DNA of 64,000 nucleotides from Tritonibacter mobilis (GTDB lineage Bacteria; Pseudomonadota; Alphaproteobacteria; Rhodobacterales; Rhodobacteraceae): the NCBI RefSeq assembly GCF_001681715.1, contig NZ_LNWY01000005.1, positions 496,001 through 560,000 on the forward strand. Reading direction: 5' to 3'. Shown here one piece after another: positions 26,785 through 36,811 of this stretch; within the stretch, counting starts at the first letter, position 1, and every line of letters begins with the position of its first letter. The notes under the pieces are model-generated. The model worked only from the letters and a program-made list of their open reading frames with translations. It was not told where the DNA came from and did no database searches. Made by a program: the position numbers and the translations under genes.

Positions 26785-28116
26785 ATGCAGGATTGGCTGA
26801 CCATGAGCGCCGCGCAACTGGGCCGCGGTATCGCCGCGGGAGAGATCGACCCGGTGGCACTGACAGAGACTTATCTGGCGGCGATCGACAGCCACCCCGA
26901 GACTGCGCGAATCTACACGAAAGTTACCCGGGAGCGTGCTTTGTCTGAGGCTAAGGCCGCGCAAGAACGCGCAAAATCCGGCTTGCGCCGCTCGCCGCTC
27001 GACGGTGTTCCGCTCAGTTGGAAGGATCTGTTCGACAGTGCCGGGGTGGAAACCGAATCTGGCTCTGACCTTCTGAAGGGGCGGGTGCCAGATCACGATG
27101 CGCTGGTTCTGGAGAACGCAACCGCGCTGGGGTCTGTGTGCCTTGGTAAAACCCATATGAGTGAGCTGGCGTTTTCTGGCCTCGGTCTCAACCCGATTAA
27201 GGCCACACCGCCCTGCGTCAATGACCCCGAGGCGGTGCCCGGCGGGTCGTCGTCCGGTGCCGCGGCTTCGGTGGCCTTTGGACTGGCGGCGGGTGCGATT
27301 GGGTCTGATACCGGCGGGTCGGTGCGGATCCCGTCGGCGTGGAATGATCTTGTGGGCCTCAAAACCACCTCTGGCCGCGTCAGTCTTGAGGGCGTTGTTC
27401 CCTTGTGTCTGAAATTCGACACCATCGGTCCACTGGCCCGTACGGTCGAGGACGCGGCACTGATGCTGGCGCTGATTGAGGGATCGGCCACCGCACCGGA
27501 TCTGCGCGGTGCCACGGTTGAGGGCAAGCGATTTGCGGATCTTCAAACCGTGGCGCAGGACAACCTCGCCCCCGAGGTTGCCGCCGCACATGCTGTGGCG
27601 CTGGACAAGCTGCGCGAAGGCGGAGCGGAGATCGTCCCGCTTGAGGTGCCAGAGCTGCCTGATGCCATGGCGCTTTCGGCGATCCTTTTCACCACCGAGG
27701 CCTATGGCCTGTGGAAAGATGTGATTGAATCCGCGCCAGACCTGATGTTCCCGGAAATCCTTGCCCGGTTCCGTTCGGGGGCGGAGTTCTCTGGTGCGGA
27801 TTACGTGGCAGCATGGGCTAAACTTGAACAGGTGCGCATGGTTTGGGATCAGGCCGTTGCAGGCTTTGACGCGGTGCTGGCTCCTGCGGCGCCGATCCTG
27901 CCACCGAATCTGGCCCGCCTGCAGAGCGATCATGACTACTACGTCACCTCGAATTTGATGGCGCTCAGGAACACCCGCATCGGCAACCTGATGGGCGTGT
28001 GTGCGCTCTCACTGCCCACGGGCACACCAAGTTGCGGATTGCAAGTGATCGGCCAGCCCGATTGCGAAGAGGCGCTGTTGCGTATTGGCGCGGGCGTTGA
28101 GGCTGCACTGGCCTGA
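26785..28116 (+). CDS. Amidase (amidase signature family)
   Basis: Amidase-signature hydrolase of 443 residues. The Ser-cisSer-Lys triad is visible: Lys80 in LDGVPLSWKDLFD, the cis-Ser in PGGSSSGAAAS (about 155-157) and the nucleophile Ser179 in SDTGGSVRIPS. The start at 26785 has AAGG upstream and gives the normal N-terminus; an upstream in-frame codon at 26704 adds 27 atypical residues. It is close to GatA in form, but without gatB/gatC beside it, so it is more likely a general amide or ureide hydrolase. The aminotransferase gene follows 107 bases later on the same strand. Confidence 0.92.
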   Translation: MQDWLTMSAAQLGRGIAAGEIDPVALTETYLAAIDSHPETARIYTKVTRERALSEAKAAQERAKSGLRRSPLDGVPLSWKDLFDSAGVETESGSDLLKGRVPDHDALVLENATALGSVCLGKTHMSELAFSGLGLNPIKATPPCVNDPEAVPGGSSSGAAASVAFGLAAGAIGSDTGGSVRIPSAWNDLVGLKTTSGRVSLEGVVPLCLKFDTIGPLARTVEDAALMLALIEGSATAPDLRGATVEGKRFADLQTVAQDNLAPEVAAAHAVALDKLREGGAEIVPLEVPELPDAMALSAILFTTEAYGLWKDVIESAPDLMFPEILARFRSGAEFSGADYVAAWAKLEQVRMVWDQAVAGFDAVLAPAAPILPPNLARLQSDHDYYVTSNLMALRNTRIGNLMGVCALSLPTGTPSCGLQVIGQPDCEEALLRIGAGVEAALA

Positions 28117-28223
28117 AAGACACACTGTTGCACCCGCGCCATCAGCGGGTGGACGCATGCCCGTTTGGCCTGTAACTTACGGGGCAAACGGGGCGATTAC
28201 GATCCCGGTATTGAGGCACAGAC

Positions 28224-29402
28224 ATGAAGTTTCCTGAGCGGTTTGCCCATCTGCCGCCCTACGCGTTCCCGCGTTTGCGTGCGCTTCTTGACCATCACGC
28301 GCCCGGTGGCGACGTGGTGCAATTGACTATTGGCGAACCAAAACACGAATTTCCCGCATGGGTCACCGATGTGATCGTGGAGAATGCCTCTGCGTTCAAC
28401 AACTACCCGCAAAACGAGGGCACCGACGAGTTGCGCGGTGCGATGGCGGACTGGGCGGCGCAGCGCTATGGCGTGACGCTTGATCCGGCGACCCGGCTCA
28501 TGGCCCTCAACGGCACTCGCGAGGGGCTTTATAATGCGGCCATGGCGCTCTGCCCCGAGGAAAAGAATGGCCAGCGGCCAGTGGTTCTGATCCCGAACCC
28601 GTTTTACCAGGTCTATATGATCGCAGCGATTTCAGTGGCGGCGGAGCCGGTGTTTGTGCCCGCAACCGAAGAGACCGGCCACCTGCCGGATTATGCCTCT
28701 CTGCCCGAGGATGTGCTGAACCGCACCGCCGTGGCCTATATCTGCTCGCCCGCGAACCCGCAGGGCGCGGTGGCCTCGCGCGCCTACTGGCAGCAGTTGA
28801 TCGCGTTGGCAGAGAAGTACGATTTCAAGATCTTCGCGGATGAGTGCTACTCAGAGATTTATCGTGATGAGGCCCCCGTCGGAGCGCTCACCGTCGCAGA
28901 TGAAATGGGTGCAGACCCGGAGCGGGTGGTTCTGTTCAACTCGCTCTCCAAACGCTCGAACTTGCCGGGGCTGCGCTCTGGTTTGCTGGCCGGTGGTCCC
29001 GAAACACTGGTGCAGGTGAAGAAGCTGCGCGCCTATTCCGGTGCGCCGATGCCCGGTCCCTTGCAGGCCGCAGCCGCGAAGGTCTGGGCCGATGAGACGC
29101 ATGTGGTTGAGAACCGCGCGCTTTATCAGGAAAAATACCGCATCGCGGACGAGGTGTTTGCAGGGCTGAACGGATACATGTCACCCGAGGCAGGGTTCTT
29201 TTTGTGGCTGCCGGTTGAGGATGGCGAGGCAGCAACACTGAAACTCTGGCAGGAAACCGGTGTGCGGGTGTTGCCCGGTGCGTTTCTGGCGCAAGGCGAA
29301 GGCGCGGCAAACCCCGGACATGGATACATCCGCGTGGCGCTTGTTGCGCCCGAGGAGCAGACACGCACGGCGCTGCAGTCGCTGCGCGATTGTCTTTATT
29401 GA
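28224..29402 (+). CDS. Class I/II aminotransferase (DapC-like)
   Basis: Fold-type I PLP aminotransferase, 392 residues. Visible landmarks are the YPQNEGTDELR substrate region, the IPNPFYQVY segment, the SPANPQGAVA loop, the PLP-contacting FADECYSEIYRD, the Schiff-base lysine in FNSLSKRSNLPGLRSG (about residue 240) and the C-terminal GYIRVAL arginine that binds the substrate carboxylate. It resembles N-succinyldiaminopimelate aminotransferases (DapC) of proteobacteria, which would serve lysine and peptidoglycan synthesis, but aminotransferase specificity is hard to assign by eye. Confidence 0.92.
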   Translation: MKFPERFAHLPPYAFPRLRALLDHHAPGGDVVQLTIGEPKHEFPAWVTDVIVENASAFNNYPQNEGTDELRGAMADWAAQRYGVTLDPATRLMALNGTREGLYNAAMALCPEEKNGQRPVVLIPNPFYQVYMIAAISVAAEPVFVPATEETGHLPDYASLPEDVLNRTAVAYICSPANPQGAVASRAYWQQLIALAEKYDFKIFADECYSEIYRDEAPVGALTVADEMGADPERVVLFNSLSKRSNLPGLRSGLLAGGPETLVQVKKLRAYSGAPMPGPLQAAAAKVWADETHVVENRALYQEKYRIADEVFAGLNGYMSPEAGFFLWLPVEDGEAATLKLWQETGVRVLPGAFLAQGEGAANPGHGYIRVALVAPEEQTRTALQSLRDCLY

Positions 29403-29521
29403 ACTGATATAAATGCCTGCTTCCGCCAATGCGGGGGCAGGCCAAAAGCAAGACGAAACACCCGTGGGGCTGATCCAAGAGCGAAACAGCCGATGCCCCA
29501 CGCGAGCGAACCGAGGTAGGC

Positions 29522-32500
29522 ATGGCATTTCAAACCCGCAGCAGGAATCCCCTCCTGGACAGCAACATGCAGGCGGCCATTGAAAAGCGTGGCAAGGAGC
29601 TGATCGGGCTTCTGCTGATTGGCGTTGGCCTGTTGGTGGCTGCGATCATTGGCTCTTATACGCCGGATGACAGCAACTGGATGGTCTCCACCGATGCGCC
29701 GGTGCAGAACATGCTGGGCCAGACTGGCGCGACAATTGCCTTTTTGCTGATCACCTTCCTTGGCAAGGGATCTTGGGCGATTGCCGTGTTCCTGTTTGCA
29801 TGGGGAACACGTTTCCTGCTGCACAAGGGCGAGGGGCGCATCCTGTGGCCTGCGTTGATGCTGGTGTTCTGGCTCATCGTGGTGGCGCTGCATTTTGAAA
29901 CGCTGGTTCCGGACGAGGAATGGCGCGCGTTCCACAATTCCGGCCTTGGCGGTATGATCGGCAATACAGCCCTTGGCGGCCTGTTGGCGCTTCTGCCCTT
30001 TGGGCTGGCCTTTCTGGTGAAATCGCTGTCGTTTCTGACGGCTGTTGCGATGATCGCGCTGGGCGCTTTCGTACTCGGGTTTTCACGGGATGAGTTGAAG
30101 CGTATCGGACGTTTCCTGCTGCTGGGCGTGCTGCTGGCCTATGATATGATTGCACGTCTTCTGGGTCGCAGCGCTAGTGGCGGGCTTCAGGCTGCGCGCA
30201 CATGGCAGCATCGCCGTGCAGAGCGCCGCGCCGAGGTCATCGACTGTGAGGACGATGCTCTGGTCTACAGCGAGCCGATGGAGCCGAGCAGCTTCACCCG
30301 CGCAGAGCCGCAGTTTGGCCTGCATGCGCCTGCACCGACTCCGCAGCCGCAGCCTGCTGCTGCACCTGTCGTTGAGGAACGTGGTGGACTACTGAGTCGC
30401 GCGACGAACCTCATTCGCCGCGCAGAGCCGGTAGAGATGCCGGAGCCCGAACTTGTGGAACAACAACCTGTTGTCGACGTGCAGCAGGCCCCGGGTGATG
30501 AGCGTATTGCACAGAAGATTGCCAACGCGGTGCGTATCCGTCGTGCCCAAACCACACCGCCAGAGCCAGATCCCAATCTGCCGCTCACCAAAGGACGTGG
30601 CAAACGCCCGGAGCCGTTGATCTTTAACGCACCCGCTCAAACGGCAGCAGAGCCGCCGATTTCTGCGCCCGCGCAACAGATTCCAACCGCGCCGACGATT
30701 ACCAGCGTGATCCCACAGGCACCAACCCTCGAGGAAACCACGACCTCGTCGCCTGAGACCTTCTTTGTGGATGAGGTGCCGACTGAAGATCTGCCAGAAG
30801 AACCGGTTGCAACCATGCCCTCCGCGCCTGTGGCAGAGGCTGCGCCGCGCGTTCAAATCACGCCGCGTACTGACCCTGCCCCGGCAGAGCATGCACCCGT
30901 GGAACGTGCTGCAATGAACATTCCTGTGGCAGAGCCGCGCAAGGCCGTGGTCGAACAGCCCCAGCGCAAACCGGTTCAACCTTCGACCCGCGCCAAGGCC
31001 GAAGCGCAACCGAACCTCTTCAAAGAAGATAACAGCGATTTTGAATTGCCGCCGCTGTCTCTGCTGACCAACCCGACAGCAATCGAACGTCATCACCTGA
31101 GCGATGAGGCTCTGGAAGAAAACGCTCGCATGCTGGAAACGGTTCTGGATGATTATGGCGTCAAAGGTGAGATCGTCTCGGTGCGCCCCGGCCCCGTCGT
31201 CACCATGTATGAGCTGGAGCCAGCACCGGGTCTCAAAGCCTCGCGTGTGATCGGTCTGGCCGATGACATCGCGCGCTCCATGTCAGCCTTGTCAGCGCGG
31301 GTTTCGACCGTGCCCGGCCGGACGGTGATCGGGATCGAGCTGCCGAACGAGAACCGCGAAAAAGTGGTGCTGCGCGAAATCCTCGCCAGCCGTGACTTTG
31401 GCGATGGCAACCAAAACCTGCCGCTGGCCTTGGGCAAGGATATTGGCGGCGACAGCATGGTCGCCAATCTCGCCAAGATGCCTCACCTGCTGATCGCGGG
31501 GACCACCGGTTCCGGTAAATCGGTGGCGATCAACACGATGATCCTGTCGCTTCTCTATAAGCTCACGCCAGAGGAATGCCGCCTGATCATGATCGACCCG
31601 AAGATGCTGGAGCTTTCCGTCTATGACGGCATCCCGCATCTGCTCTCTCCGGTTGTGACCGACCCGAAAAAAGCGGTTGTGGCGCTGAAATGGGTCGTGG
31701 GCGAGATGGAAGACCGCTATCGCAAGATGTCCAAAATGGGCGTGCGCAATATCGCGGGCTACAATGGCCGCGTCTCTGAGGCGCTAGCCAAAGGCGAGAT
31801 GTTCAGCCGTACCGTGCAGACCGGGTTTGACGACGACACCGGCGAGCCCGTGTTTGAGACCGAAGAGTTCGAGCCCAAGAAACTGCCCTATATCGTCGTG
31901 ATCGTCGACGAGATGGCCGACCTGATGATGGTTGCGGGCAAGGAGATCGAGGCCTGCATCCAGCGTTTGGCGCAGATGGCGCGCGCCTCGGGTATTCACC
32001 TCATCATGGCCACGCAGCGACCTTCCGTGGACGTCATCACCGGCACCATCAAGGCAAACTTCCCGACGCGGATTTCCTTTCAGGTGACCTCCAAGGTCGA
32101 CAGCCGCACCATCCTTGGTGAGATGGGGGCTGAACAGCTCCTCGGGATGGGCGATATGCTTTATATGGCAGGCGGGGCCAAGATCACCCGGTGCCACGGC
32201 CCGTTTGTGTCCGATGAAGAGGTCGAAGAGGTGGTGAACCACCTGAAACAATTCGGTCCCCCCGATTACGTCGGCGGCGTGCTGGATGGCCCTGACGATG
32301 AAAAAGCGGAAAACATCGACGCGGTGCTGGGCCTCAATACGGGCGGCAACACCAATGGCGAGGATGCGCTCTATGATCAGGCGGTTGGAATCGTCATCAA
32401 AGATCGCAAATGTTCGACCTCTTACATCCAGCGAAAGCTCGGTATCGGATATAACAAGGCCGCGAGGTTGGTGGAGCAGATGGAGGAAGAAGGTCTCGTA

Positions 32501-32551
32501 TCTGCCGCAAACCACGTTGGTAAAAGGGAAATTCTCGTTCCCGAGCAATAG
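29522..32551 (+). CDS. ftsK: DNA translocase FtsK
   Basis: Septal DNA pump of 1009 residues that clears chromosome ends at division and activates XerCD. Four membrane helices lie within about residues 25-190. A long acidic, Pro/Glu-rich linker spans about 230-520. The RecA-like motor holds the Walker [13 protein letters not shown] (near 660) and Walker [15 protein letters not shown]. The C-terminal gamma winged helix ([19 protein letters not shown]) would read KOPS sites. The start at 29522 has GAGG seven bases before it. A hairpin follows, then the LolA-like gene. Confidence 0.97.
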   Translation: MAFQTRSRNPLLDSNMQAAIEKRGKELIGLLLIGVGLLVAAIIGSYTPDDSNWMVSTDAPVQNMLGQTGATIAFLLITFLGKGSWAIAVFLFAWGTRFLLHKGEGRILWPALMLVFWLIVVALHFETLVPDEEWRAFHNSGLGGMIGNTALGGLLALLPFGLAFLVKSLSFLTAVAMIALGAFVLGFSRDELKRIGRFLLLGVLLAYDMIARLLGRSASGGLQAARTWQHRRAERRAEVIDCEDDALVYSEPMEPSSFTRAEPQFGLHAPAPTPQPQPAAAPVVEERGGLLSRATNLIRRAEPVEMPEPELVEQQPVVDVQQAPGDERIAQKIANAVRIRRAQTTPPEPDPNLPLTKGRGKRPEPLIFNAPAQTAAEPPISAPAQQIPTAPTITSVIPQAPTLEETTTSSPETFFVDEVPTEDLPEEPVATMPSAPVAEAAPRVQITPRTDPAPAEHAPVERAAMNIPVAEPRKAVVEQPQRKPVQPSTRAKAEAQPNLFKEDNSDFELPPLSLLTNPTAIERHHLSDEALEENARMLETVLDDYGVKGEIVSVRPGPVVTMYELEPAPGLKASRVIGLADDIARSMSALSARVSTVPGRTVIGIELPNENREKVVLREILASRDFGDGNQNLPLALGKDIGGDSMVANLAKMPHLLIAGTTGSGKSVAINTMILSLLYKLTPEECRLIMIDPKMLELSVYDGIPHLLSPVVTDPKKAVVALKWVVGEMEDRYRKMSKMGVRNIAGYNGRVSEALAKGEMFSRTVQTGFDDDTGEPVFETEEFEPKKLPYIVVIVDEMADLMMVAGKEIEACIQRLAQMARASGIHLIMATQRPSVDVITGTIKANFPTRISFQVTSKVDSRTILGEMGAEQLLGMGDMLYMAGGAKITRCHGPFVSDEEVEEVVNHLKQFGPPDYVGGVLDGPDDEKAENIDAVLGLNTGGNTNGEDALYDQAVGIVIKDRKCSTSYIQRKLGIGYNKAARLVEQMEEEGLVSAANHVGKREILVPEQ

Positions 32552-32560
32552 GCGACAAAA

Positions 32561-32586
32561 GGCCGGGCGCTCTGCCCGGCCTCTTC
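32561..32586 (+). terminator. Hairpin after ftsK
   Basis: A perfect 8-base stem (ggccgggc / gcccggcc) lies 9 bases after the ftsK stop. The following T-run is interrupted (tcttcact), so termination may be partial and some read-through into the LolA-like gene is likely. Confidence 0.65.
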
Positions 32587-32618
32587 ACTTTGGATCACAC
32601 ACGCATATCTTCTAAGTC

Positions 32619-33215
32619 ATGAAACAGTTTGTCTTTGCTCTTGCGCTCGGCGTAACCACTCTGGCCTCTACCGTTGCAACTGCGGCGGAGAAGCTGAGTC
32701 TGAATGAGATTTCGGCCTATCTGAACAGTTTTGCCACCGCGCAGGCAGACTTCACACAGGTGAATGACGACGGCAGCCTGTCGACGGGCCAGCTGTACCT
32801 GCGCAGACCGGGCAAAGTACGGTTTGAGTATGCAAACAACGGCGGGCTTGTGCTAGCAGAAGCAGGGACCGTGGCGATCATGGACCCCAAATCCAACCAG
32901 CCACCTGAAACCTACCCGCTGAGCCGTACGCCGCTTTCGATTATTCTGGCCCGCAATGTAAACTTGGGCCGGGCGAATATGGTGGTGGGGCACGGGTTTG
33001 ACGGTGTGTCGACCATTGTGCGCGCGCATGATCCCAAAGCGCCAGAGAATGGCAGTATCGAGATGATGTTCACGGACAATCCAGTGCAGTTGCGCAAATG
33101 GGTTATTCATGGTGGCTCTGGTGAGGAGACCACTGTGATCCTCGGCGACATGAAGACAGGGATGTCCTTCCCCTCTAGCTTGTTCAGCATTTCGCGCCCC
33201 AAACGTGACCGCTGA
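32619..33215 (+). CDS. lolA: LolA-like outer-membrane lipoprotein carrier protein
   Basis: Periplasmic lipoprotein chaperone of 198 residues. A signal peptide covers about residues 1-22 (MKQFVFALALGVTTLASTVATA). The mature part shows the LolA pattern: FATAQADFTQVNDDG, LYLRRPGKVRFEYANNGG and VAIMDPKSNQPPETYPLSRTP. It would carry lipoproteins from the LolCDE complex to the outer membrane. The position directly after ftsK is the same as in many proteobacteria. No LolB is visible, as is usual for alphaproteobacteria. Confidence 0.9.
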   Translation: MKQFVFALALGVTTLASTVATAAEKLSLNEISAYLNSFATAQADFTQVNDDGSLSTGQLYLRRPGKVRFEYANNGGLVLAEAGTVAIMDPKSNQPPETYPLSRTPLSIILARNVNLGRANMVVGHGFDGVSTIVRAHDPKAPENGSIEMMFTDNPVQLRKWVIHGGSGEETTVILGDMKTGMSFPSSLFSISRPKRDR

Positions 33216-33222
33216 AACGTAA

Positions 33223-33253
33223 ACTGCCCCGAACCTATTGGGCGCGGGGCAGT
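33223..33253. terminator. Weak hairpin between lolA and the converging transglycosylase gene
   Basis: An 8-base perfect inverted repeat (actgcccc / ggggcagt) with a 15-base loop is followed by aaaatc on the plus strand. It may serve either converging gene, but lacks a clear T-run. Confidence 0.4.
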
Positions 33254-33274
33254 AAAATCAGAATATTCGGTGCT

Positions 33275-33862
33275 TCAGCGCAGCTTGCGACAATTGCTCA
33301 ACTGGACCTGATAGGCGTTTGAGCGTGCCTCGACCTTGTTGGCTACATTCAACAGCCATGTTTTTCTGCTGAAGGTGCCACGGGCATAGCCAGCGTGACC
33401 CTCATGATAGGCTAGATACTGGTTGCGAGCATCCGTGAGCGGGATGCCGTTGCGCTGGAAGCTGCGCGTCATGTACCAACCCATAAAATCGGTCGCGTCT
33501 TCGATCTTGTCGCGCCGCGCTCTGCGGCGACCGGTATCTTTCTTATAGTCTTCCCACGTGCCATCCAGCGCCTGACCGTATCCGTAAGCGCTTGATACGC
33601 GGCCCATAGGAATGACGCCCAAAGTGTATTTCTGCGGGGTGCGGGCGTTGCCGATAAAGCGGCTTTCTTGGTGGATGGTGGCCATCTGCACATGGATGGG
33701 CACACCCCAGCGGCGTTCAGTGTCTTGGAACGCACGCAGGTATTTCGGGCGCTCCGCCACGATGCTACAGGCATTGTCCAAATCCCGAGGGGGAGAATTG
33801 TAGCCTCCACCGCAGGCGGCCAATGCCAACAAGAGCGCCAGGGCACTTATGATTCTGCTCAT
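33275..33862 (-). CDS. Lytic transglycosylase-domain lipoprotein
   Basis: A 195-residue envelope protein. The start at 33862 opens on a lipoprotein signal MSRIISALALLLALAAC with Cys17 as the modified residue; a longer in-frame version would lack a proper signal. The SLT-fold catalytic glutamate is Glu66 in ATIHQESRFIGNA, and the GYGQALDGTWEDYK and YHEGHAGYARG segments agree with goose-lysozyme-like transglycosylases. It would cleave peptidoglycan glycan strands. It is divergent from hspQ. Confidence 0.88.
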   Translation of the reverse strand: MSRIISALALLLALAACGGGYNSPPRDLDNACSIVAERPKYLRAFQDTERRWGVPIHVQMATIHQESRFIGNARTPQKYTLGVIPMGRVSSAYGYGQALDGTWEDYKKDTGRRRARRDKIEDATDFMGWYMTRSFQRNGIPLTDARNQYLAYHEGHAGYARGTFSRKTWLLNVANKVEARSNAYQVQLSNCRKLR

Positions 33863-34037
33863 TGCCTCTGCCTTTTGATTTTTTTGGCAGCTTAACCAAT
33901 CACGCCAAGAGAGAAAATCCCTTTTGAAATGCGGTAACATTTCGCGCGGATTTCAGAAAATACGTTTGAAATTATCGGCTTGCCGAACTGTAAAACGCAG
34001 TCGGACAGACTGTTTCTGCAAAATTTCCGCGCCAAGG

Positions 34038-34067
34038 TTGGACATTCAATGCCGGAAAACGCTAGTA
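34038..34067 (+). promoter_or_regulatory. Candidate sigma-70-type promoter of hspQ
   Basis: TTGGAC (34038-34043) and CTAGTA (34062-34067) are spaced by 18 bases and lie 26 bases before the hspQ start. A heat-shock sigma factor site was looked for and not seen clearly, so control of this heat-shock-named gene remains open. Confidence 0.3.
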
Positions 34068-34092
34068 CAGGGAAAGAAGAGGGCCGACAAAC

Positions 34093-34419
34093 ATGCTGAA
34101 AACGCGCGCAAAATATAATCTTGGCCAGGTCGTCCGTCATCGCAAGCACCCGTTTCGCGGTGTTGTCTTCGATGTGGATCCCGAGTTTGCAAATACCGAA
34201 GAATGGTATGAAGCGATTCCCGAAGAAAGCCGCCCCGCCAAGGAACAGCCCTATTACCACCTGCTCGCTGAAAACGATCAGACCTATTACGTTGCCTATG
34301 TCTCAGAGCAAAATCTGGTGGCAGATTACTCCGGCGAACCTGTGAGCCATCCGGATTTGCATGAAATGTTCACCGGCTTTGATGACGGCAACTATCAACT
34401 GCAATATCAGCTGAACTGA
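34093..34419 (+). CDS. hspQ: Heat shock protein HspQ
   Basis: A 108-residue HspQ (YccV-like) hemimethylated-DNA-binding-domain protein. In E. coli HspQ modulates Lon specificity and DnaA stability. The full family signature is present: KYNLGQVVRHRKHPFRGVVF, DVDPEFANTEEWYEAIP and YYHLLAENDQTYYVAYVSEQ. The start at 34093 gives the usual family N-terminus (MLKTRAKY). It is followed by a hairpin shared with the converging gamma-glutamyltransferase gene. Confidence 0.95.
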   Translation: MLKTRAKYNLGQVVRHRKHPFRGVVFDVDPEFANTEEWYEAIPEESRPAKEQPYYHLLAENDQTYYVAYVSEQNLVADYSGEPVSHPDLHEMFTGFDDGNYQLQYQLN

Positions 34420-34422
34420 AGC

Positions 34423-34448
34423 GGGACGCCGGGATAACCCGGCATCCC
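34423..34448. terminator. Hairpin between hspQ and the converging ggt gene
   Basis: An 11-base stem (gggacgccggg / cccggcatccc, one G-T pair) with an ataa loop lies between the two stop codons. There is no T-run on the plus strand, so it may act mainly as an RNA end stabiliser. Confidence 0.5.
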
Positions 34449-34455
34449 TCAAAAC

Positions 34456-36033
34456 TTAGTAACCGAGCGCGCAGCCATCTTTGCGCGGATCGCTTGCGCC
34501 TTCCAGAACACCGGTGTCGTGAATATGGATTGCCTGCGAGCCGCCAATCGCGGTTTCGGGCACCTCGACCTTGTGCCCCATCTCAGACAGCTCGGCGCGC
34601 ACGGCATCGCTGTAGCCACGTTCGACTTTGAACGTGCCACCATCGGAAAACGCGCGCGGTGCATCCATCGCGGCTTGCGGCTCCATGCCGAAGTCGCGCA
34701 GGTTTGACACAAACCGCGCGTGCCCGTTTGGCTGATAGGCGCCGCCCATGACACCAAACGGCATGGTCACACGACCGTTCTCTGCCAGCATCGCGGGAAT
34801 GATCGTGTGCATTGGGCGTTTGCCACCAGCCAGCTCATTTGCATGTCCGGGCTCAAGGCAGAATCCCGCACCTCGGTTTTGTAGCAAGATGCCGAACTTT
34901 TCGGAGGCAATGCCGGAGCCAAACCCATGAAAAATTGAGTAGATCAGGGACACGGCCATGCGGTCCTTATCAACCACTGTGATGTATATGGTGTCCTTGT
35001 GGACCGCTTCGCTCACCTCACGTGGGGCGGCCATGGCGCGTTTCGGGTCGATCAATGCGGCGAGGTTCGCAGCCGTTTCCGGTGCCAGCATGTGATCCAG
35101 TCGGGACATATGCTCAGGATCGGCGATAAAGCGGTTGCGCGCGTCATAGGCGAGCTTTGCTGCCTCGGCTTCAATATGGGCACGCTCCGCGCCAAAGGGA
35201 TCCATCGCCGCGATGTCGAAATGCTTCAGGATATTGAGCATCAGGATAGCGGTCGCGCCCTGACCGTTGGGCGGGTGCTCCAACAGGTCGACGCCTTTGT
35301 AATGGCCCGACACCGGATCGGTGGCGGTGGCTTGGGTCGCTGCGAAATCTTCGGCAGTGTGAACGCCACCCTGTTGGGTGAGAGCTGCGATCATGTCCTC
35401 CGCAATCTCGCCGCTGTAAAAGGCATCGCGGCCCTCGCGGGCGATGCGGCGCAGCACTTCGGCCTGACCCGGTGCGCGGAAGATCTCGCCCACGCGTGGC
35501 AGGCGTCCATTGACCAGATATGTGTCGCGGGCGCTGCCCTGAAGGGTGCCGGCGTCATTCCCCCAGTCAAAGGCCACACGCGGCGCGACGGGCACGCCTT
35601 CTTCGGCGTAGTGAATGGCTGGGGCCAACACGGCATCGAGGCCGATTTTACCTTCGGTTTCAGACAGATGACAAAAGGCGTCGATCGCGCCGGGGATCGT
35701 GACAGCATCGGCAGTATTCAGGGGCACCGTTTGCAGGCCGCGCGCACGCAATGCCGACGCCTCTGCCGCCTTGGGCGCGCGTCCAGAGCCATTCAGCGCC
35801 CGTACTGTGTTTTCGCCTGCACGATTGTAAAGAACAAAACAATCGCCGCCGATCCCAGTCATCTGTGGTTCGCAGATACCGAGCAAAACAGCCCCAGCGA
35901 TCGCAGCATCCATGGCGTTGCCGCCGCGCTTTAGAATATCGATGGCGACCTGTGCGGCCAGCGGATGTGATGTGGCGCAGATGCCGTTTTGCGCGAAGAC
36001 CGCAGAGCGGCCCGGTGTCTGGAAATCACGCAT
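34456..36033 (-). CDS. ggt: Gamma-glutamyltransferase (Ntn hydrolase)
   Basis: Gamma-glutamyltranspeptidase-type hydrolase, 525 residues, which self-cleaves to large and small subunits. The small subunit would begin at the catalytic threonine in KDTIYITVVDKDRMA (about residue 348). Supporting motifs are ATSHPLAAQVAIDILKRGGN, MTGIGGDCFVL with the conserved GG, and GKRPMHTIIPAM. No signal peptide is seen, unlike secreted GGTs, so this is more like cytoplasmic family members that act on other gamma-glutamyl or acyl compounds. The start at 36033 is preferred to an upstream codon at 36090 because it opens the conserved N-terminus and has AGGAGG before it. Confidence 0.92.
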   Translation of the reverse strand: MRDFQTPGRSAVFAQNGICATSHPLAAQVAIDILKRGGNAMDAAIAGAVLLGICEPQMTGIGGDCFVLYNRAGENTVRALNGSGRAPKAAEASALRARGLQTVPLNTADAVTIPGAIDAFCHLSETEGKIGLDAVLAPAIHYAEEGVPVAPRVAFDWGNDAGTLQGSARDTYLVNGRLPRVGEIFRAPGQAEVLRRIAREGRDAFYSGEIAEDMIAALTQQGGVHTAEDFAATQATATDPVSGHYKGVDLLEHPPNGQGATAILMLNILKHFDIAAMDPFGAERAHIEAEAAKLAYDARNRFIADPEHMSRLDHMLAPETAANLAALIDPKRAMAAPREVSEAVHKDTIYITVVDKDRMAVSLIYSIFHGFGSGIASEKFGILLQNRGAGFCLEPGHANELAGGKRPMHTIIPAMLAENGRVTMPFGVMGGAYQPNGHARFVSNLRDFGMEPQAAMDAPRAFSDGGTFKVERGYSDAVRAELSEMGHKVEVPETAIGGSQAIHIHDTGVLEGASDPRKDGCALGY

Positions 36034-36337
36034 TCCTGTCCTCCTCTTTTGCGGCGAGCGTAGAGGTCCTGCGGATCGAGGCAATGGCAAAACGCAAATG
36101 CTGCGTGAAGTTGGCGTGCAAAAGAGGGATAGGTTTGAGGACTATAGCCCCGACGCCACGCGCTTGGTGGGGGCAAATTACACGACGCCGGGGCAAGCTA
36201 AATAGTCCAGCTCTGTGTTGATGTTTCGCGCAGCATTGGGGCCTTCATTTGCCGCCAATGTGGCAGAAATGCGGTGGGCGATCGGTGGGTGTCGTGAAGT
36301 TTCTAAAATCCTACCGGCCGCATCTGCTGGGAAGGCC

Positions 36338-36778
36338 CTACTGTGTCAGCTGGATCTCGAAACACAGCGACAACTGGTTGTTGTCAGTATTGCGCTGGTA
36401 CTGGATGTCGCTTGCAAGTTCGCGGATCAAAAACCAGCCAAAGCCTCCTTCGGGCAGATCGTCGAGCGGCATGTTGGGATCCACATGTGCAGGTTTGCCC
36501 TCGGGAAGTTTTGCATCTGGAAATGGTGCGCCTGCATCGCGAATTTCCACCCACAAACGGTCTGGGTGTAGATTGCAGCGGATCAAAACATCGCCCGTCG
36601 CGCTTTCGGCATACGCGTGCTCGACGACATTATTCACCGCCTCGGCGAGGGCGATCTGCACCTCGTCAACCCGGGTATCTGCGATACCCATGTCCTTCAA
36701 CCGTTGAACCACCGAGACAACGCCGCGTCTGGCGTCTATCTCGGTCGCCTTGAAGGAACAGGCGAAAGTCTCAACCAT
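36338..36778 (-). CDS. RsbW-like anti-sigma-type ATP-binding protein
   Basis: A 146-residue GHKL-fold serine/threonine kinase or anti-sigma-type protein. The Bergerat ATP site is visible: N-box in ALAEAVNNVVEHAY (E46, N49, N50), G1 box in IRDAGAPF and G2 box in LPEGGFGWFLIREL. Such proteins pair with STAS-domain antagonists in partner switches. It lies 33 bases after such a STAS gene, in the same operon. No sigma factor or PP2C phosphatase gene is beside it, so its target is elsewhere. Confidence 0.9.
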   Translation of the reverse strand: MVETFACSFKATEIDARRGVVSVVQRLKDMGIADTRVDEVQIALAEAVNNVVEHAYAESATGDVLIRCNLHPDRLWVEIRDAGAPFPDAKLPEGKPAHVDPNMPLDDLPEGGFGWFLIRELASDIQYQRNTDNNQLSLCFEIQLTQ

Positions 36779-36811
36779 GAATTTTGGTCCTCAAAGACGA
36801 TCCCGGCAGTA

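Noticed and set aside
36034-36337. Possible small gene between ggt and the anti-sigma-type gene
   Set aside because: Several open frames exist but none has a ribosome site or protein-like sequence; the gap is most simply the ggt promoter and the tail of the partner-switch operon.
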